A DNA stretch of 64,000 nt, taken from the NCBI RefSeq assembly GCF_003815675.1, contig NZ_CP033918.1, positions 4,092,001 to 4,156,000 on the forward strand, written 5' to 3'. Below are positions 34,593 to 43,457 of this stretch, piece by piece (the stretch's first letter is position 1; every line of letters starts with the position of its first letter). Origin of the DNA: Chryseobacterium sp. G0186 (lineage in GTDB: Bacteria > Bacteroidota > Bacteroidia > Flavobacteriales > Weeksellaceae). The position numbers were made by a program, and so were the translations under genes. A model generated the notes under the pieces. It saw nothing but the letters and a program-made list of their open reading frames with translations, had not been told where the DNA came from and searched no databases.

Positions 34593-35174
34593 ATGAAAAT
34601 GTATGTTAAATTTGATTTCAATGCCCTTTGTAAAAAGGTGTTGGATGAAAAGCTGAAAGAGCATGGGTTGAAATACCGCTTGCTGAATTTCGGTGAGGTA
34701 GAGTTCTATGAACCCTTTACACAAGAACAACATAATCTATTTAAGAAAAATCTTGGAGATTATGGGATTGAAATCATTGAAAGCCAAAAAACAGCTTTAG
34801 TACAGAAAATAAAAGATGCCATTGTAGAACTTGTCTTTTCTGATGAGATCATTCCGGTAAAAGCATCCATTTATATTTCTGAAAAACTTAATCATAGCTA
34901 TGGATACCTTTCAAACCTGTTTTCTGAGGTGGCCTATACATCCATTGAGAACTTTGTCATTCTCCAAAAAATAGAACATGCCAAGGCATTGATCATAAGA
35001 AATAAACAAAGTCTTACAGAGATCGCCCATAAGTTGAATTATTCCAGTGTGGCCCATTTGAGTACACAATTTAAAAATACGACAGGAATTACACCCTCCC
35101 AGTTTCAAAAGATCATAGGAAAAAGAAGAAGAGCGCAAAGCGTAGAAACAAACCCTAAAATGCAGTATGAATAA
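34593..35174 (+). CDS. AraC family transcriptional regulator
   Basis: A 193-residue regulator with an N-terminal domain of about 80 residues (EFYEPFTQEQHNLFKKNLGD, unlike cupin sensors) and a C-terminal double helix-turn-helix. The DNA-binding half shows ASIYISEKLNHSYGYLSNLF, then IEHAKALIIRNKQSLTEIAH and FKNTTGITPSQFQK, the AraC signature, and it ends with a basic tail (GKRRRAQS). Its last eight bases overlap the start of the receiver gene (ATGCAGTATGAATAA arrangement), so the two are coupled. No ligand or target can be read. The small N-terminal domain is a type frequent in Flavobacteria. Confidence 0.85.
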   Translation: MKMYVKFDFNALCKKVLDEKLKEHGLKYRLLNFGEVEFYEPFTQEQHNLFKKNLGDYGIEIIESQKTALVQKIKDAIVELVFSDEIIPVKASIYISEKLNHSYGYLSNLFSEVAYTSIENFVILQKIEHAKALIIRNKQSLTEIAHKLNYSSVAHLSTQFKNTTGITPSQFQKIIGKRRRAQSVETNPKMQYE

Positions 35175-35613
35175 AGAATTTCTGAACGTAATAGTAACAG
35201 ATAACGATGAAAACACCTTAATTTTTTTTAAAACTATATTTAAAGAGCTCAAAATTTCTATAAAGGTTCAGTGTTTCAGTAACGGTAAAAACCTCATGGA
35301 GTATTTGAATAATGACGATGCAGTTGTTCCTGAAATAGTTTTTATTAACTACAGTATTCCCGGGAAGAATAGCTTGGAATGCATAGATGAGATTAAGATA
35401 CAGCCAAAGTTCAGTAATATGGTAACAACTATTTACTATGACCAAATTACGGAAAATGAAATAGAAGATATCTTTGTGAAAGGAACAAATATCTGTATGA
35501 AAAAACCTGCCGATTTTGAAAAGTTAAAAAAGGTACTTGCGGATATTATTACCATCAATTGGCAATACCATACCTCCGGATTGAATAGAGATCATTTTAT
35601 CCTTAAGGTATGA
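35167..35613 (+). CDS. Response-regulator receiver-like protein lacking the phospho-acceptor Asp
   Basis: The 148-residue protein is one receiver domain. Strand 1 and the acidic pair are seen in VIVTDNDENTLIFF, the switch Thr in VTTIYYD (Thr87/88), and the conserved Lys-Pro in CMKKPADFEK (Lys113). At the phospho-acceptor position, where most have hhhhD-x-x-M/L-P, it reads EIVFINYSIPG, with Asn61 in place of Asp. It therefore cannot be phosphorylated in the usual way. The start overlaps the upstream AraC-type gene by eight bases, so the two products are likely made together and may interact. No histidine kinase lies nearby. Confidence 0.82.
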   Translation: MNKEFLNVIVTDNDENTLIFFKTIFKELKISIKVQCFSNGKNLMEYLNNDDAVVPEIVFINYSIPGKNSLECIDEIKIQPKFSNMVTTIYYDQITENEIEDIFVKGTNICMKKPADFEKLKKVLADIITINWQYHTSGLNRDHFILKV

Positions 35614-36197
35614 TGAATAAGTAGTTTTATGATTTTTGTTTTAAAAGATAAAGTATAGTATTTAATGCATACTATTCACAAATAAGTGAAAATTTTATAA
35701 CTAATAATTGGAATAATATAAAATAAAATTCACTTAATATCCGGACATTTGTAAATGTAAATTCAATGACACAAATTTGACTATATACAGGAAGATACGG
35801 ATGAATGAAAAGTAATTGTTTCTGCCAAAAATATATACATAACGATGTTAGTTAACAAAATGAATTATATTGATTTCCAATTTTAAAGCACAGAAGATCT
35901 TTAAACAAAACGGTACAATCATGAAAACTTGAAGTAGTTGGAGATATTTTTATTCGTTTCATTCCCTCATCTCCACCTAAACACAGTTAGTTTTTATAAT
36001 AAGCAAGTTGGAAAAATAATTCATTTTGTTTTTATAATTTATTTTAATAGTTAGGGCTTTATCTTTATTTTATTCAAATAATATATAGATATTTTCACAC
36101 CACACCACATCACAAAATATTAATGCCTAACTATTAAAATAAATTTTTAAGCAGATTAAAAAAAGTAATTTCTTCTAAATAACAGTTTTATAAGGGG
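35614..36197. other. Gene-free region with nested inverted repeats
   Basis: Between the receiver gene and recG lie 614 bases with no plausible coding frame. Two perfect inverted repeats are present. A 15-base arm AACAAAATGAATTAT (35854-35868) is complemented at 36016-36030. A 19-base arm at 36036-36054 (ending TAATAGTTAG) is complemented at 36127-36145 (beginning CTAACTATTA). A plus-strand terminator (36198-36229) closes the region. A long untranslated tail of the receiver mRNA or an independent structured RNA could lie here. Confidence 0.5.
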
Positions 36198-36229
36198 ACC
36201 GCAGGAAAATATTTTCTGCGGTTTTTTTT
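36198..36229 (+). terminator. Plus-strand terminator facing recG
   Basis: ACCGCAG pairs with CTGCGGT around an AT-rich, itself self-complementary loop, and is followed by eight T. The T run is only on the plus strand, although the next gene, recG, is on the minus strand. It ends a transcript coming from the left. Confidence 0.8.
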
Positions 36230-38315
36230 ATGAAATTTTACTCCATTTATTCTTCCCTTTGTAGTACCTGATATAGTAATTCTTGATAATGAGATTATCC
36301 GGTCTGCTCAGTATAGGGTCAGCTTCCAGAATCTTGTCAACTGTATTCTTCGTAGTTTTAATGATAGCCGAATCTTTCACAAGATCCAGTCTTTTGAAAT
36401 CGACAACACCGCTTTGCTGTGTTCCCAGAATATCTCCGGGACCACGAAGTTGCATATCCACCTCCGAAATTTTAAAACCGTCATTGGTTTCAGTCATGGT
36501 ACGGATACGTGTTCTGCTTTCCTTCGATAATTTATCCGAAGTCATCAGAATACAATAGCTTTGCTCGGCACCTCTTCCCACACGACCTCTAAGCTGATGA
36601 AGCTGTGAAAGGCCAAACCGTTCAGAACTTTCAATCACCATTACAGAAGCATTGGGAACATTTACACCCACCTCAATAACCGTAGTAGCAACCATAATTT
36701 CTGCCCTTCCTGAAGCAAAATAAGCCATGGCAGCATCTTTCTCATCCGGTTTCATTTTTCCATGGAGCATGGTGACATTGTAATCAGAGAAAAAATCCAT
36801 TACATGTTCCAATCCTTCCATCAGGTTTTTATAATCCAGTGTTTCAGACTCTTCAATCAACGGATATACAAAATAAATCTGTCTGCCTTTCTTTATTTCA
36901 TCCTTACAGAAATTATACACGTAAAGCCTGTCTTTTTCACGCCTGTGAGCGGTGATAATGGGTTTTCTTCCTACAGGCATTTCATCAATCACTGAAACAT
37001 CAAGATCAGAATAAAAACTCATTGCTAACGTCCTTGGAATAGGAGTTGCCGTCATCACCAGAATATGAGGAGGTATTTTATTTTTTGCCCAAAGTTTTGC
37101 ACGTTGTGCCACGCCAAATCGATGCTGCTCATCAATGATAGCCAATCCAAGATTTTTGAATTGTACCTTATCTTCCAAAACAGCATGAGTGCCTACAAGG
37201 ATAGAAAGTGTACCATTTTCAAGCTCTTCATGAATAATTCTTCTTTCTGCAGCTTTAGTGGAACCTGTTAAGATTCTTATATTAATTCCTGTTTTTTCCA
37301 ACAGGTCTTTAATTCCATTATAATGCTGCTGGGCAAGAATTTCTGTAGGAGCCATCATGCAACTCTGAAAACCGTTATCCATGGCGATAAGCATTGTGAG
37401 TAATGCAACCATTGTTTTTCCGGAACCTACATCTCCCTGTAGTAGCCTGTTCATCTGAATCGGCCTTTTCATATCCATCCGGATTTCTTTTAAAACCCTT
37501 TTCTGTGCATTGGTTAGTTCAAAAGGAAGATGTTTTTCATAAAAATCATTAAAATGATCTCCAATAATTGGGAAAGGATTGCCATATGACTGAGTTTTAT
37601 GATGAAGCTTCTTCAAACCATATCCTAACTGGAAAAAGAATGATTCTTCAAATTTCAGCCTGAAATCAGCCTTATCGAAATGTTCCATATCCTTAGGGAA
37701 ATGGATATTCAGAAAAGTATGCTGCCTCGACATAAACTTGAATGTTTTCATCAAATACTCCGGAAAATTTTCTTCAATCAGATTAGGAATTTCCCTGCAA
37801 ATATTTCTCAATGCATTCTGAAAAAACCTTTGGTTTAGCCCTCTTTTGGTTAATTTTTCAGAACTCGGATAAATAGGTTTCAGGCGGATATCGCTTTCCT
37901 TATTCTCTTCAGCCTCTATTTCCGGATGGGGCATAGAAAACTGTCGGTTGAAGGCATTGATCTTCCCAAAAATATATATTTCCCTGTTAATCGGAAGTTG
38001 CTCTTTCAGCCATTTAGAATACTGGAACCATACAAGATCTATGCTGCCGGTTTCATCATTGAATTTGGCAGATAATCTTTTGGTTTTTCCGGTCTGAATT
38101 TCCTGAATCTGAGTGATTCTTCCTTTTAGTTGTATCTCCTGGCTGCTTTCTTCCTGAATCTGAGATATTGTATAGACCTTACTTTTGTCCAGATACCGGA
38201 TAGGGTAGAAATTGAGCATATCTTCTACAGTGGATAATCCTAACACACTTTTGATGAGTTTGGCTCTTTCCGGACCTATTCCTTTTACATATTCTATGGA
38301 AGTTTCTAAAGTCAT
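36228..38315 (-). CDS. recG: ATP-dependent DNA helicase RecG
   Basis: The enzyme remodels stalled forks and branch-migrates Holliday junctions. The 695-residue protein has an N-terminal wedge/OB region (GIGPERAKLIKSVLGLSTVE, then SQEIQLKGRITQIQE), and helicase motifs: NRLLQGDVGSGKTMVALLTM (Walker A), SILVGTHAVLEDKV, LAIIDEQHRFGVAQRA (D-E-Q-H), VMTATPIPRTLAM, and MVATTVIEVGVNVPNASVMV. SQLHQLRGRVGRGAEQSYCIL is motif VI, and GPGDILGTQQSG is RecG-specific. The length is typical. It appears to be monocistronic. Confidence 0.96.
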   Translation of the reverse strand: MTLETSIEYVKGIGPERAKLIKSVLGLSTVEDMLNFYPIRYLDKSKVYTISQIQEESSQEIQLKGRITQIQEIQTGKTKRLSAKFNDETGSIDLVWFQYSKWLKEQLPINREIYIFGKINAFNRQFSMPHPEIEAEENKESDIRLKPIYPSSEKLTKRGLNQRFFQNALRNICREIPNLIEENFPEYLMKTFKFMSRQHTFLNIHFPKDMEHFDKADFRLKFEESFFFQLGYGLKKLHHKTQSYGNPFPIIGDHFNDFYEKHLPFELTNAQKRVLKEIRMDMKRPIQMNRLLQGDVGSGKTMVALLTMLIAMDNGFQSCMMAPTEILAQQHYNGIKDLLEKTGINIRILTGSTKAAERRIIHEELENGTLSILVGTHAVLEDKVQFKNLGLAIIDEQHRFGVAQRAKLWAKNKIPPHILVMTATPIPRTLAMSFYSDLDVSVIDEMPVGRKPIITAHRREKDRLYVYNFCKDEIKKGRQIYFVYPLIEESETLDYKNLMEGLEHVMDFFSDYNVTMLHGKMKPDEKDAAMAYFASGRAEIMVATTVIEVGVNVPNASVMVIESSERFGLSQLHQLRGRVGRGAEQSYCILMTSDKLSKESRTRIRTMTETNDGFKISEVDMQLRGPGDILGTQQSGVVDFKRLDLVKDSAIIKTTKNTVDKILEADPILSRPDNLIIKNYYIRYYKGKNKWSKIS

Positions 38316-38445
38316 TGTTTATCTGAAGTTCGAGTTTTGAATGAAAAAACAAAGGTTCGAATTTCGGTAAAATAAAAAAGACTTCCAAAAAAAATTGAAA
38401 GTCTTAAGTTTGTTTATATGAAGTAACCCGAACCCGGATTGCCCG

Positions 38446-38979
38446 CTACTCTTTAATTTTAGATTTGAACTTTTTCTGATAATCTTCCCACTGTTCTCTG
38501 GTGCGTATCTTTTTGAAGAGATCCTTTGAGATCAGTTCCAGGTAAGGTTCCAGCTCTTTGGCAGATAATTCTCCCTGAAGAATAGTGATGGGATCACCAT
38601 GTTCATCCAGAAATACAGTACTTGGAACAGCTCCTACATTCATATACTGAGTAAATTCATGCAGAGAGTTTCTTCCTTTTTTATGTTCCGTATTGGGATT
38701 GGAAAATGTTCTGTCTAAAATTTTAATACTCTTTTTTTCTTCAGCATCGAATTTTACAGGATAATAATTCTCATTTAAAATCTGTGCAATAATAGGATGC
38801 CCGTATGTTTTTTTATCCATGATTTTACATGGTCCACACCAGTCGGCATAAAAATCGATAAGTATTTTTTTTGGATTTTCTTTTTGAGCTTTTAAAGCAT
38901 CTTCAATGGTCATCCATTTTATCTGTGCAAAACTGAAGTTGAGTAGAAGTAAGAGAACTATGCTTAAAATTTTTTTCAT
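38446..38979 (-). CDS. Exported thioredoxin-like protein
   Basis: The 177-residue protein has a signal peptide (MKKILSIVLLLLLNFSFA) and a thioredoxin fold with active site FYADWCGPCKIMDKKTYG (W-C-G-P-C, full canonical redox pair). The cis-Pro is in VGAVPSTVFLDE. It is the DsbD-gamma/DUF255-like, periplasmic kind that reduces or handles exported thiol proteins. A longer helix (residues 140-177, KELEPYLELISKDLFKKI) ends it. It follows recG by about 130 bases and precedes the first POT gene on the same strand. There is no cytochrome-biogenesis partner nearby. Confidence 0.9.
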   Translation of the reverse strand: MKKILSIVLLLLLNFSFAQIKWMTIEDALKAQKENPKKILIDFYADWCGPCKIMDKKTYGHPIIAQILNENYYPVKFDAEEKKSIKILDRTFSNPNTEHKKGRNSLHEFTQYMNVGAVPSTVFLDEHGDPITILQGELSAKELEPYLELISKDLFKKIRTREQWEDYQKKFKSKIKE

Positions 38980-39020
38980 AATTTGATATTTACGTAAAAA
39001 TAAGCATAATTACTTATTTT

Positions 39021-40496
39021 CTATTTTACATCCTGCATTAATTTTTTAACGAGTGAAGAAAGCAAAATTAATACCACTCCGGCAATTAAAGCATAAATAC
39101 CCAGAGTTTTATATCCATCTGTATAGGCTAATAGCTTACTCATATTGGTGTTTCCTGTATTGGCTTCAGAAAAACTTGCACCAATTTTTCCAGCAGCAAA
39201 CTGCCCAAATGCACTTGCCAAAAACCATAATCCCATCATCATTCCAAACATCTTTTTAGGAGACAGTTTTGTAATGATAGACATCCCAATTGGACCTAGA
39301 CATAGTTCTCCAAAAGTAATCACAAGCCATGTAAAGGTAAATAGGTTAAGTGAAGATTTTCCATCAATGCCAGCAAAATATCTTAAGCTATAAAACAAGA
39401 AAAATCCTGCTGCCAGAAATAAGAATCCGATCCCGAATTTGTTAATCGTGTTAGGCTCAAGTTTCTTTTTGTTTAAGCCAATCCAGGCTAACCCGATAAG
39501 AGGGCTGAAAATAATGATGAAGAAAGAATTGGCACTGTTATTAATTACATTAGGATCCATTCCAAATCCTAGTAAATTATGTACAAGATTATCCTTTGCA
39601 AATAAAGACAATGATCCTCCACTTTGCTCATAAATCGAATTGAAAACAAAATACATAAAGATAAATATGAATGCTGCTATCAGTTTCTTTTGATAGGAAG
39701 AAGTCTGTTTTAAGGTTTCCATGATGAAATATCCTACAGCCGCAATACCAATCAGGTACATGAAATAATCTGTATAGTCTGTATTCTTAACCATAATGAA
39801 AATAAGAGGCATACTTAGTAAAGCTCCTATATATACCAAAACTTCACGTAACGTTCTTTTTGACTGAGGAAGCACCTGAAGTGGTGAATCTCCAATGGGC
39901 CCTAATGATTTTTTTGTGGCAAAAAAAGTAATAAGACCCAAGATCATTACAACAGCCGCCGCCAGGAAGCACCATGACCAGGAATGATATTTTCCAAGGT
40001 ATACACAAAGTGCTCCACCCAGAAGACCACCAATATTAATTCCGGCATAGAAAAGTCCATATCCGGCATCTCTTCTTGGATCATCTTCTTTATAAAGTTC
40101 GCCAACCATGGAAGAAATATTAGGCTTAAAAAAACCAGTTCCAATAATAGAACAGGTAATTCCCAAATAGAAAAAATCGTGTGGAGAAAGAGCGATAATA
40201 AGGTTTCCAATTGACATAATAATACCTCCAAAAACAAGAGATTTTTTGAAACCTAAGATTTTATCGGCAAAAATACCTCCGATGAATGTAAATGCATAGA
40301 TAAAGGCCTGTATAGCTCCATACTGTAAATTAGCTTTGTCCTCTAACAGACCAAGCTGATCCACCATAAAAATGGTAAGAACTCCACGCATTCCATAAAA
40401 ACAGAAACGCTCCCACATTTCTACGGTGAATAAGGTCCAAAGCTGTTTTGGATACTTTCCTTTAAAGTTTTGTATTTCTTCTAGAGTTAAGCTCAT
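39021..40496 (-). CDS. POT/PTR family peptide transporter (copy 1)
   Basis: The 491-residue protein has 12-14 membrane segments. The proton-coupling motif is VEMWERFCFYGMRGVL (E-x-x-E-R-F), and SCSIIGTGFFKPNISSMVGE and FYAGINIGGLLGGALCVY are family blocks. ELCLGPIGMSIITKLSPKKM marks the second half. It imports di- and tripeptides with protons. It is the shortest of three POT genes in this locus and is separated from the next copy by a nuclease gene. The nearby dipeptidyl peptidase makes peptide uptake the most likely role. Confidence 0.92.
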   Translation of the reverse strand: MSLTLEEIQNFKGKYPKQLWTLFTVEMWERFCFYGMRGVLTIFMVDQLGLLEDKANLQYGAIQAFIYAFTFIGGIFADKILGFKKSLVFGGIIMSIGNLIIALSPHDFFYLGITCSIIGTGFFKPNISSMVGELYKEDDPRRDAGYGLFYAGINIGGLLGGALCVYLGKYHSWSWCFLAAAVVMILGLITFFATKKSLGPIGDSPLQVLPQSKRTLREVLVYIGALLSMPLIFIMVKNTDYTDYFMYLIGIAAVGYFIMETLKQTSSYQKKLIAAFIFIFMYFVFNSIYEQSGGSLSLFAKDNLVHNLLGFGMDPNVINNSANSFFIIIFSPLIGLAWIGLNKKKLEPNTINKFGIGFLFLAAGFFLFYSLRYFAGIDGKSSLNLFTFTWLVITFGELCLGPIGMSIITKLSPKKMFGMMMGLWFLASAFGQFAAGKIGASFSEANTGNTNMSKLLAYTDGYKTLGIYALIAGVVLILLSSLVKKLMQDVK

Positions 40497-40515
40497 AACG
40501 ATATATGATTAATTT

Positions 40516-41511
40516 TTAATTAGGGTTTTTATTTTCCTGATCCAGTTCAAAACGGATTCTGTCCTGATCGATGATTTGTTTTAATTCTTCTTCTTTTGGG
40601 AGGTACAGCATATATTTGCTGGCGAATAAATTGTTTTTATCATTGAGTACGGAATATTTTACAATAGTTTCGTCTTTTTCGGAACATAATAGAATTCCGA
40701 TGGTTGGGTTATCTCCATCACCTCTTTTCATATCATCATACATTCTTACATACATATCAATCTGTCCGATATCCTGATGGGAGAGTTCTCCGGTTTTCAG
40801 ATCGATAATAACAAAGCATTTTAATATATAATTGTAAAAAACAAGATCAATATAAAAGTCTGAAGTATCGGTAGAAATATGCTGTTGTCGGGCGACAAAA
40901 GCAAAGCCTTTTCCAAATTCCAACAGAAATTTTTGAATATGGTCGATTATAGCTGTTTCAATTTCCTTTTCTGAAAACTGTTCATCAGCTTTTAAGCCAA
41001 GAAACTCAAAAATATAAGGATCTTTTAAAACACTTTGGATATTTTCTGCTGGTGATTTTTTGTGTTTCAATACTCTTTCGTAGGCTAAGGAGCTTATTTG
41101 TCTTTTTAGATCTCTTACATTCCAACTATTTTGTACAGCTTCATTGAGGTAATAATTTCTTTTATTTTTATCATCCTGGCTTGAAAGGAGACGGTAATGA
41201 GACCAACTCAATTGTTGAGACAATGTGTCAACAATTGGGAATGCTATGTAGAATTTACGCATATTGGAAAGATTTGTGTAATCAAACCCCTTTCCAAACT
41301 CTAGGGTAAGTTTTTGAGAAAGATTCTTTAAAGTATATTTTCCATACTCAGCACGTTCTTTTCCTCGTTGTTCATCTTCAACAATAAGTTTTCCAATCTG
41401 CCAGTAGGTAAGCAGTAGAGTAGAATTCGCTATTCGAAAAACCTTTTCGCGCGATTGTTTAATGATTTCCTTTACGGAATGGAATAAAGAACTTTCGGAA
41501 ATTTCCATCAT
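40516..41511 (-). CDS. YhcG-type PDDEXK nuclease, DUF1016
   Basis: The 331-residue protein has the DUF1016 N-terminal helical domain (LLLTYWQIGKLIVEDEQRG, then GKGFDYTNLSNMRKFYIAFP and QLSWSHYRLLSSQDD) and a C-terminal PD-(D/E)xK domain. The nuclease motif reads DFYIDLVFYN then CFVIIDLKTGEL, giving D-x(n)-D-L-K. LPKEEELKQIIDQ ends it. These occur as solitary or defence-linked genes and are often exchanged between strains. Here the gene lies between POT copies 1 and 2, right after a terminator hairpin, with no toxin or recombinase next to it. Its function in the cell is not proven. Confidence 0.85.
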   Translation of the reverse strand: MMEISESSLFHSVKEIIKQSREKVFRIANSTLLLTYWQIGKLIVEDEQRGKERAEYGKYTLKNLSQKLTLEFGKGFDYTNLSNMRKFYIAFPIVDTLSQQLSWSHYRLLSSQDDKNKRNYYLNEAVQNSWNVRDLKRQISSLAYERVLKHKKSPAENIQSVLKDPYIFEFLGLKADEQFSEKEIETAIIDHIQKFLLEFGKGFAFVARQQHISTDTSDFYIDLVFYNYILKCFVIIDLKTGELSHQDIGQIDMYVRMYDDMKRGDGDNPTIGILLCSEKDETIVKYSVLNDKNNLFASKYMLYLPKEEELKQIIDQDRIRFELDQENKNPN

Positions 41512-41520
41512 ACGAAAATA

Positions 41521-41552
41521 AATAAAACCTCTGACTTAGCAGAGGTTTTATT
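41521..41552 (-). terminator. Terminator of POT copy 2
   Basis: AATAAAACCTCTG pairs with CAGAGGTTTTATT around six bases, with a T-rich tail on the minus strand. It lies between POT copy 2 and the DUF1016 gene, so the latter needs its own promoter or read-through. Confidence 0.75.
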
Positions 41553-41570
41553 CATATTTTGTTAATGCTA

Positions 41571-43325
41571 TTAGTTTACACCGTGCATCATTTTCTTTAA
41601 GATCGGCGAAAGTAATCCTAAAATTACCGAAGCAATACCACAAAGTACAACGAATACCATGAAGAATTCAAATAAATTGTGGATCTCAAATCCTACAAAA
41701 GTAGGATTGTGTAATGGTAATTGAGCTTTTTCAAATGCAGCAACCTGATCAGCAGTCAAGGTTACTTTTTTATCTAAAACATCCTGAAGGTTTACTCCAA
41801 TTTCCTGTGCTTTTTTAAATTTATCACCTGTTGCAGGGATAAGTGCTCCTAATGAACCTGCTAATGCATATCCTGCAGCATTAGAAATAAAGAAAACACC
41901 ATATAGTAATGAAGCAAATCTCTTTGGAGCTAATTTACCAACTAATGATAATCCGATTGGAGATAAGCAAAGCTCACCACAAGTCTGGATGAAGTATAAA
42001 AGCATTAGCCATTTGATTGCTAATAAACCTGAGTTTCCTAAATCTTTTACGTTATGGGCGATGATGAAATAACTTAAAGCAATTAAGGCAAGACCCATAG
42101 CTTGTTTGAACGGAGATACAGGCTCTTTTCCTTTTGCTCTTAGTTTATCCCAGCACAAACTGAAAGGAACAGCTAATAGAACCACGAAAATTCCATTAAA
42201 GATCTGAACCATTGAAGGAGGCATATTCCATCCGAAAATGTTTCTGTCAGTTTGGTTATCTGCAATAAATGTTAATGAAGATCCTGCCTGTTCGAATGCT
42301 GCCCAGAAAAAGATAATGAAGAATGAAACGATATAAATTACCCAGATTCTTTGTCTTTCAACTTTGTTTTCTGCAGAAGACATAATCAGGAATGCTAAGG
42401 AAATACCGGCTGCATAAATGAATGGGTAAATAATTCCTTTAATCATTTGTCCCATTTCCACTGAGTTGAACCCAAGTTCTCCTACCAATAGATATCTGAA
42501 TACAAAGAATAAAACAACAAATATACCTACAGTAGCAGCTAAGAAAGTACTAGAGAATTTCGCAGTTTGAGACTCTCCCTCTTCAAAATCTGCTGTTGAG
42601 TTGTTTTTTGGAAGTCCACCGATAGGTCTTCCTTCCGGTGTTACTACATATTTATTTTTAAGGATAAAGAACGTTATGGTTCCGATTACCATCGCAATTG
42701 AAGCTGCTAGGAATCCCCATTTGAATGCAAAAATATCTCTTACTCCTGTTGTAGCATCTTTTACATCTCCTACATAAGGACAGATAAATTGGCCTAAAAA
42801 TGCTCCAATGTTGATTCCCATATAGAAAATGGTGAAAGCAGAATCCAGTTTAGATTTTTCCTGTTTTGGATAAAGGCTCCCTACCATTGAGGAAATATTA
42901 GGCTTAAAGAATCCATTACCAAAAATAATAACAAATAATGCCAGCCACATAATAAGTTTAGCACTTCCCAGGTCTGCAGAGAAAGTTGAAGCACTAATGA
43001 ATAGTAAAAACTGACCAATCGCCATTAAAGATCCTCCAATGATGATTGCAAATCTGTTTCCAATGTATTTATCTGCAATAAACCCTCCTAAAAGAGGTGT
43101 TAAATAACATAAAGCTAGAAATCCACCGTAGATAATAGCTGCATCAGCTTCTTTTATCAATAAGGAATTTACCATAAAGAGCGTCAAGAGTGCTCTCATT
43201 CCATAAAAGTTGAAACGCTCCCACATTTCCGTTCCGAATAGAACCCACAATCCTTTCGGATGTCTGGAATTCTTATTCTCTACAAATTCATCCGGTTTCG
43301 GACTCAATGCTTCAATATTATCCAT
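41571..43325 (-). CDS. POT/PTR family peptide transporter (copy 2)
   Basis: A 584-residue proton-coupled oligopeptide transporter. Motifs: GTEMWERFNFYGMRALLTLF (E-x-x-E-R), VIIFGNGFFKPNISSMVGSL, TIFYMGINIGAFLGQF, CGELCLSPIGLSLVGKLAPK. It has a longer C-terminus than copy 1, with a periplasm-type stretch (about 500-550, NLQDVLDKKVTLTADQVAAF) before the last membrane helix. It is the middle of the three copies. A terminator lies on each side, so the copies may be transcribed separately. The substrate spectrum is unknown, and di-/tripeptides are expected. Confidence 0.92.
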   Translation of the reverse strand: MDNIEALSPKPDEFVENKNSRHPKGLWVLFGTEMWERFNFYGMRALLTLFMVNSLLIKEADAAIIYGGFLALCYLTPLLGGFIADKYIGNRFAIIIGGSLMAIGQFLLFISASTFSADLGSAKLIMWLALFVIIFGNGFFKPNISSMVGSLYPKQEKSKLDSAFTIFYMGINIGAFLGQFICPYVGDVKDATTGVRDIFAFKWGFLAASIAMVIGTITFFILKNKYVVTPEGRPIGGLPKNNSTADFEEGESQTAKFSSTFLAATVGIFVVLFFVFRYLLVGELGFNSVEMGQMIKGIIYPFIYAAGISLAFLIMSSAENKVERQRIWVIYIVSFFIIFFWAAFEQAGSSLTFIADNQTDRNIFGWNMPPSMVQIFNGIFVVLLAVPFSLCWDKLRAKGKEPVSPFKQAMGLALIALSYFIIAHNVKDLGNSGLLAIKWLMLLYFIQTCGELCLSPIGLSLVGKLAPKRFASLLYGVFFISNAAGYALAGSLGALIPATGDKFKKAQEIGVNLQDVLDKKVTLTADQVAAFEKAQLPLHNPTFVGFEIHNLFEFFMVFVVLCGIASVILGLLSPILKKMMHGVN

Positions 43326-43400
43326 TTCTATTGTTAATTTTTGTTAAGACTGACAAATATAGTTTATTTTGGGTTTTTGGCAAGATTTTAATTTTATTTT

Positions 43401-43434
43401 TAAATAAAAAAGCTGCGGAACCATTCCGCAGCTT
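43401..43434 (-). terminator. Terminator of POT copy 3
   Basis: AAGCTGCGGAA pairs with TTCCGCAGCTT around three bases, with a TTTTTTATTTAAAAA tail on the minus strand. Confidence 0.85.
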
Positions 43435-43457
43435 GTTATTCTTTATAATAGTAAGGA

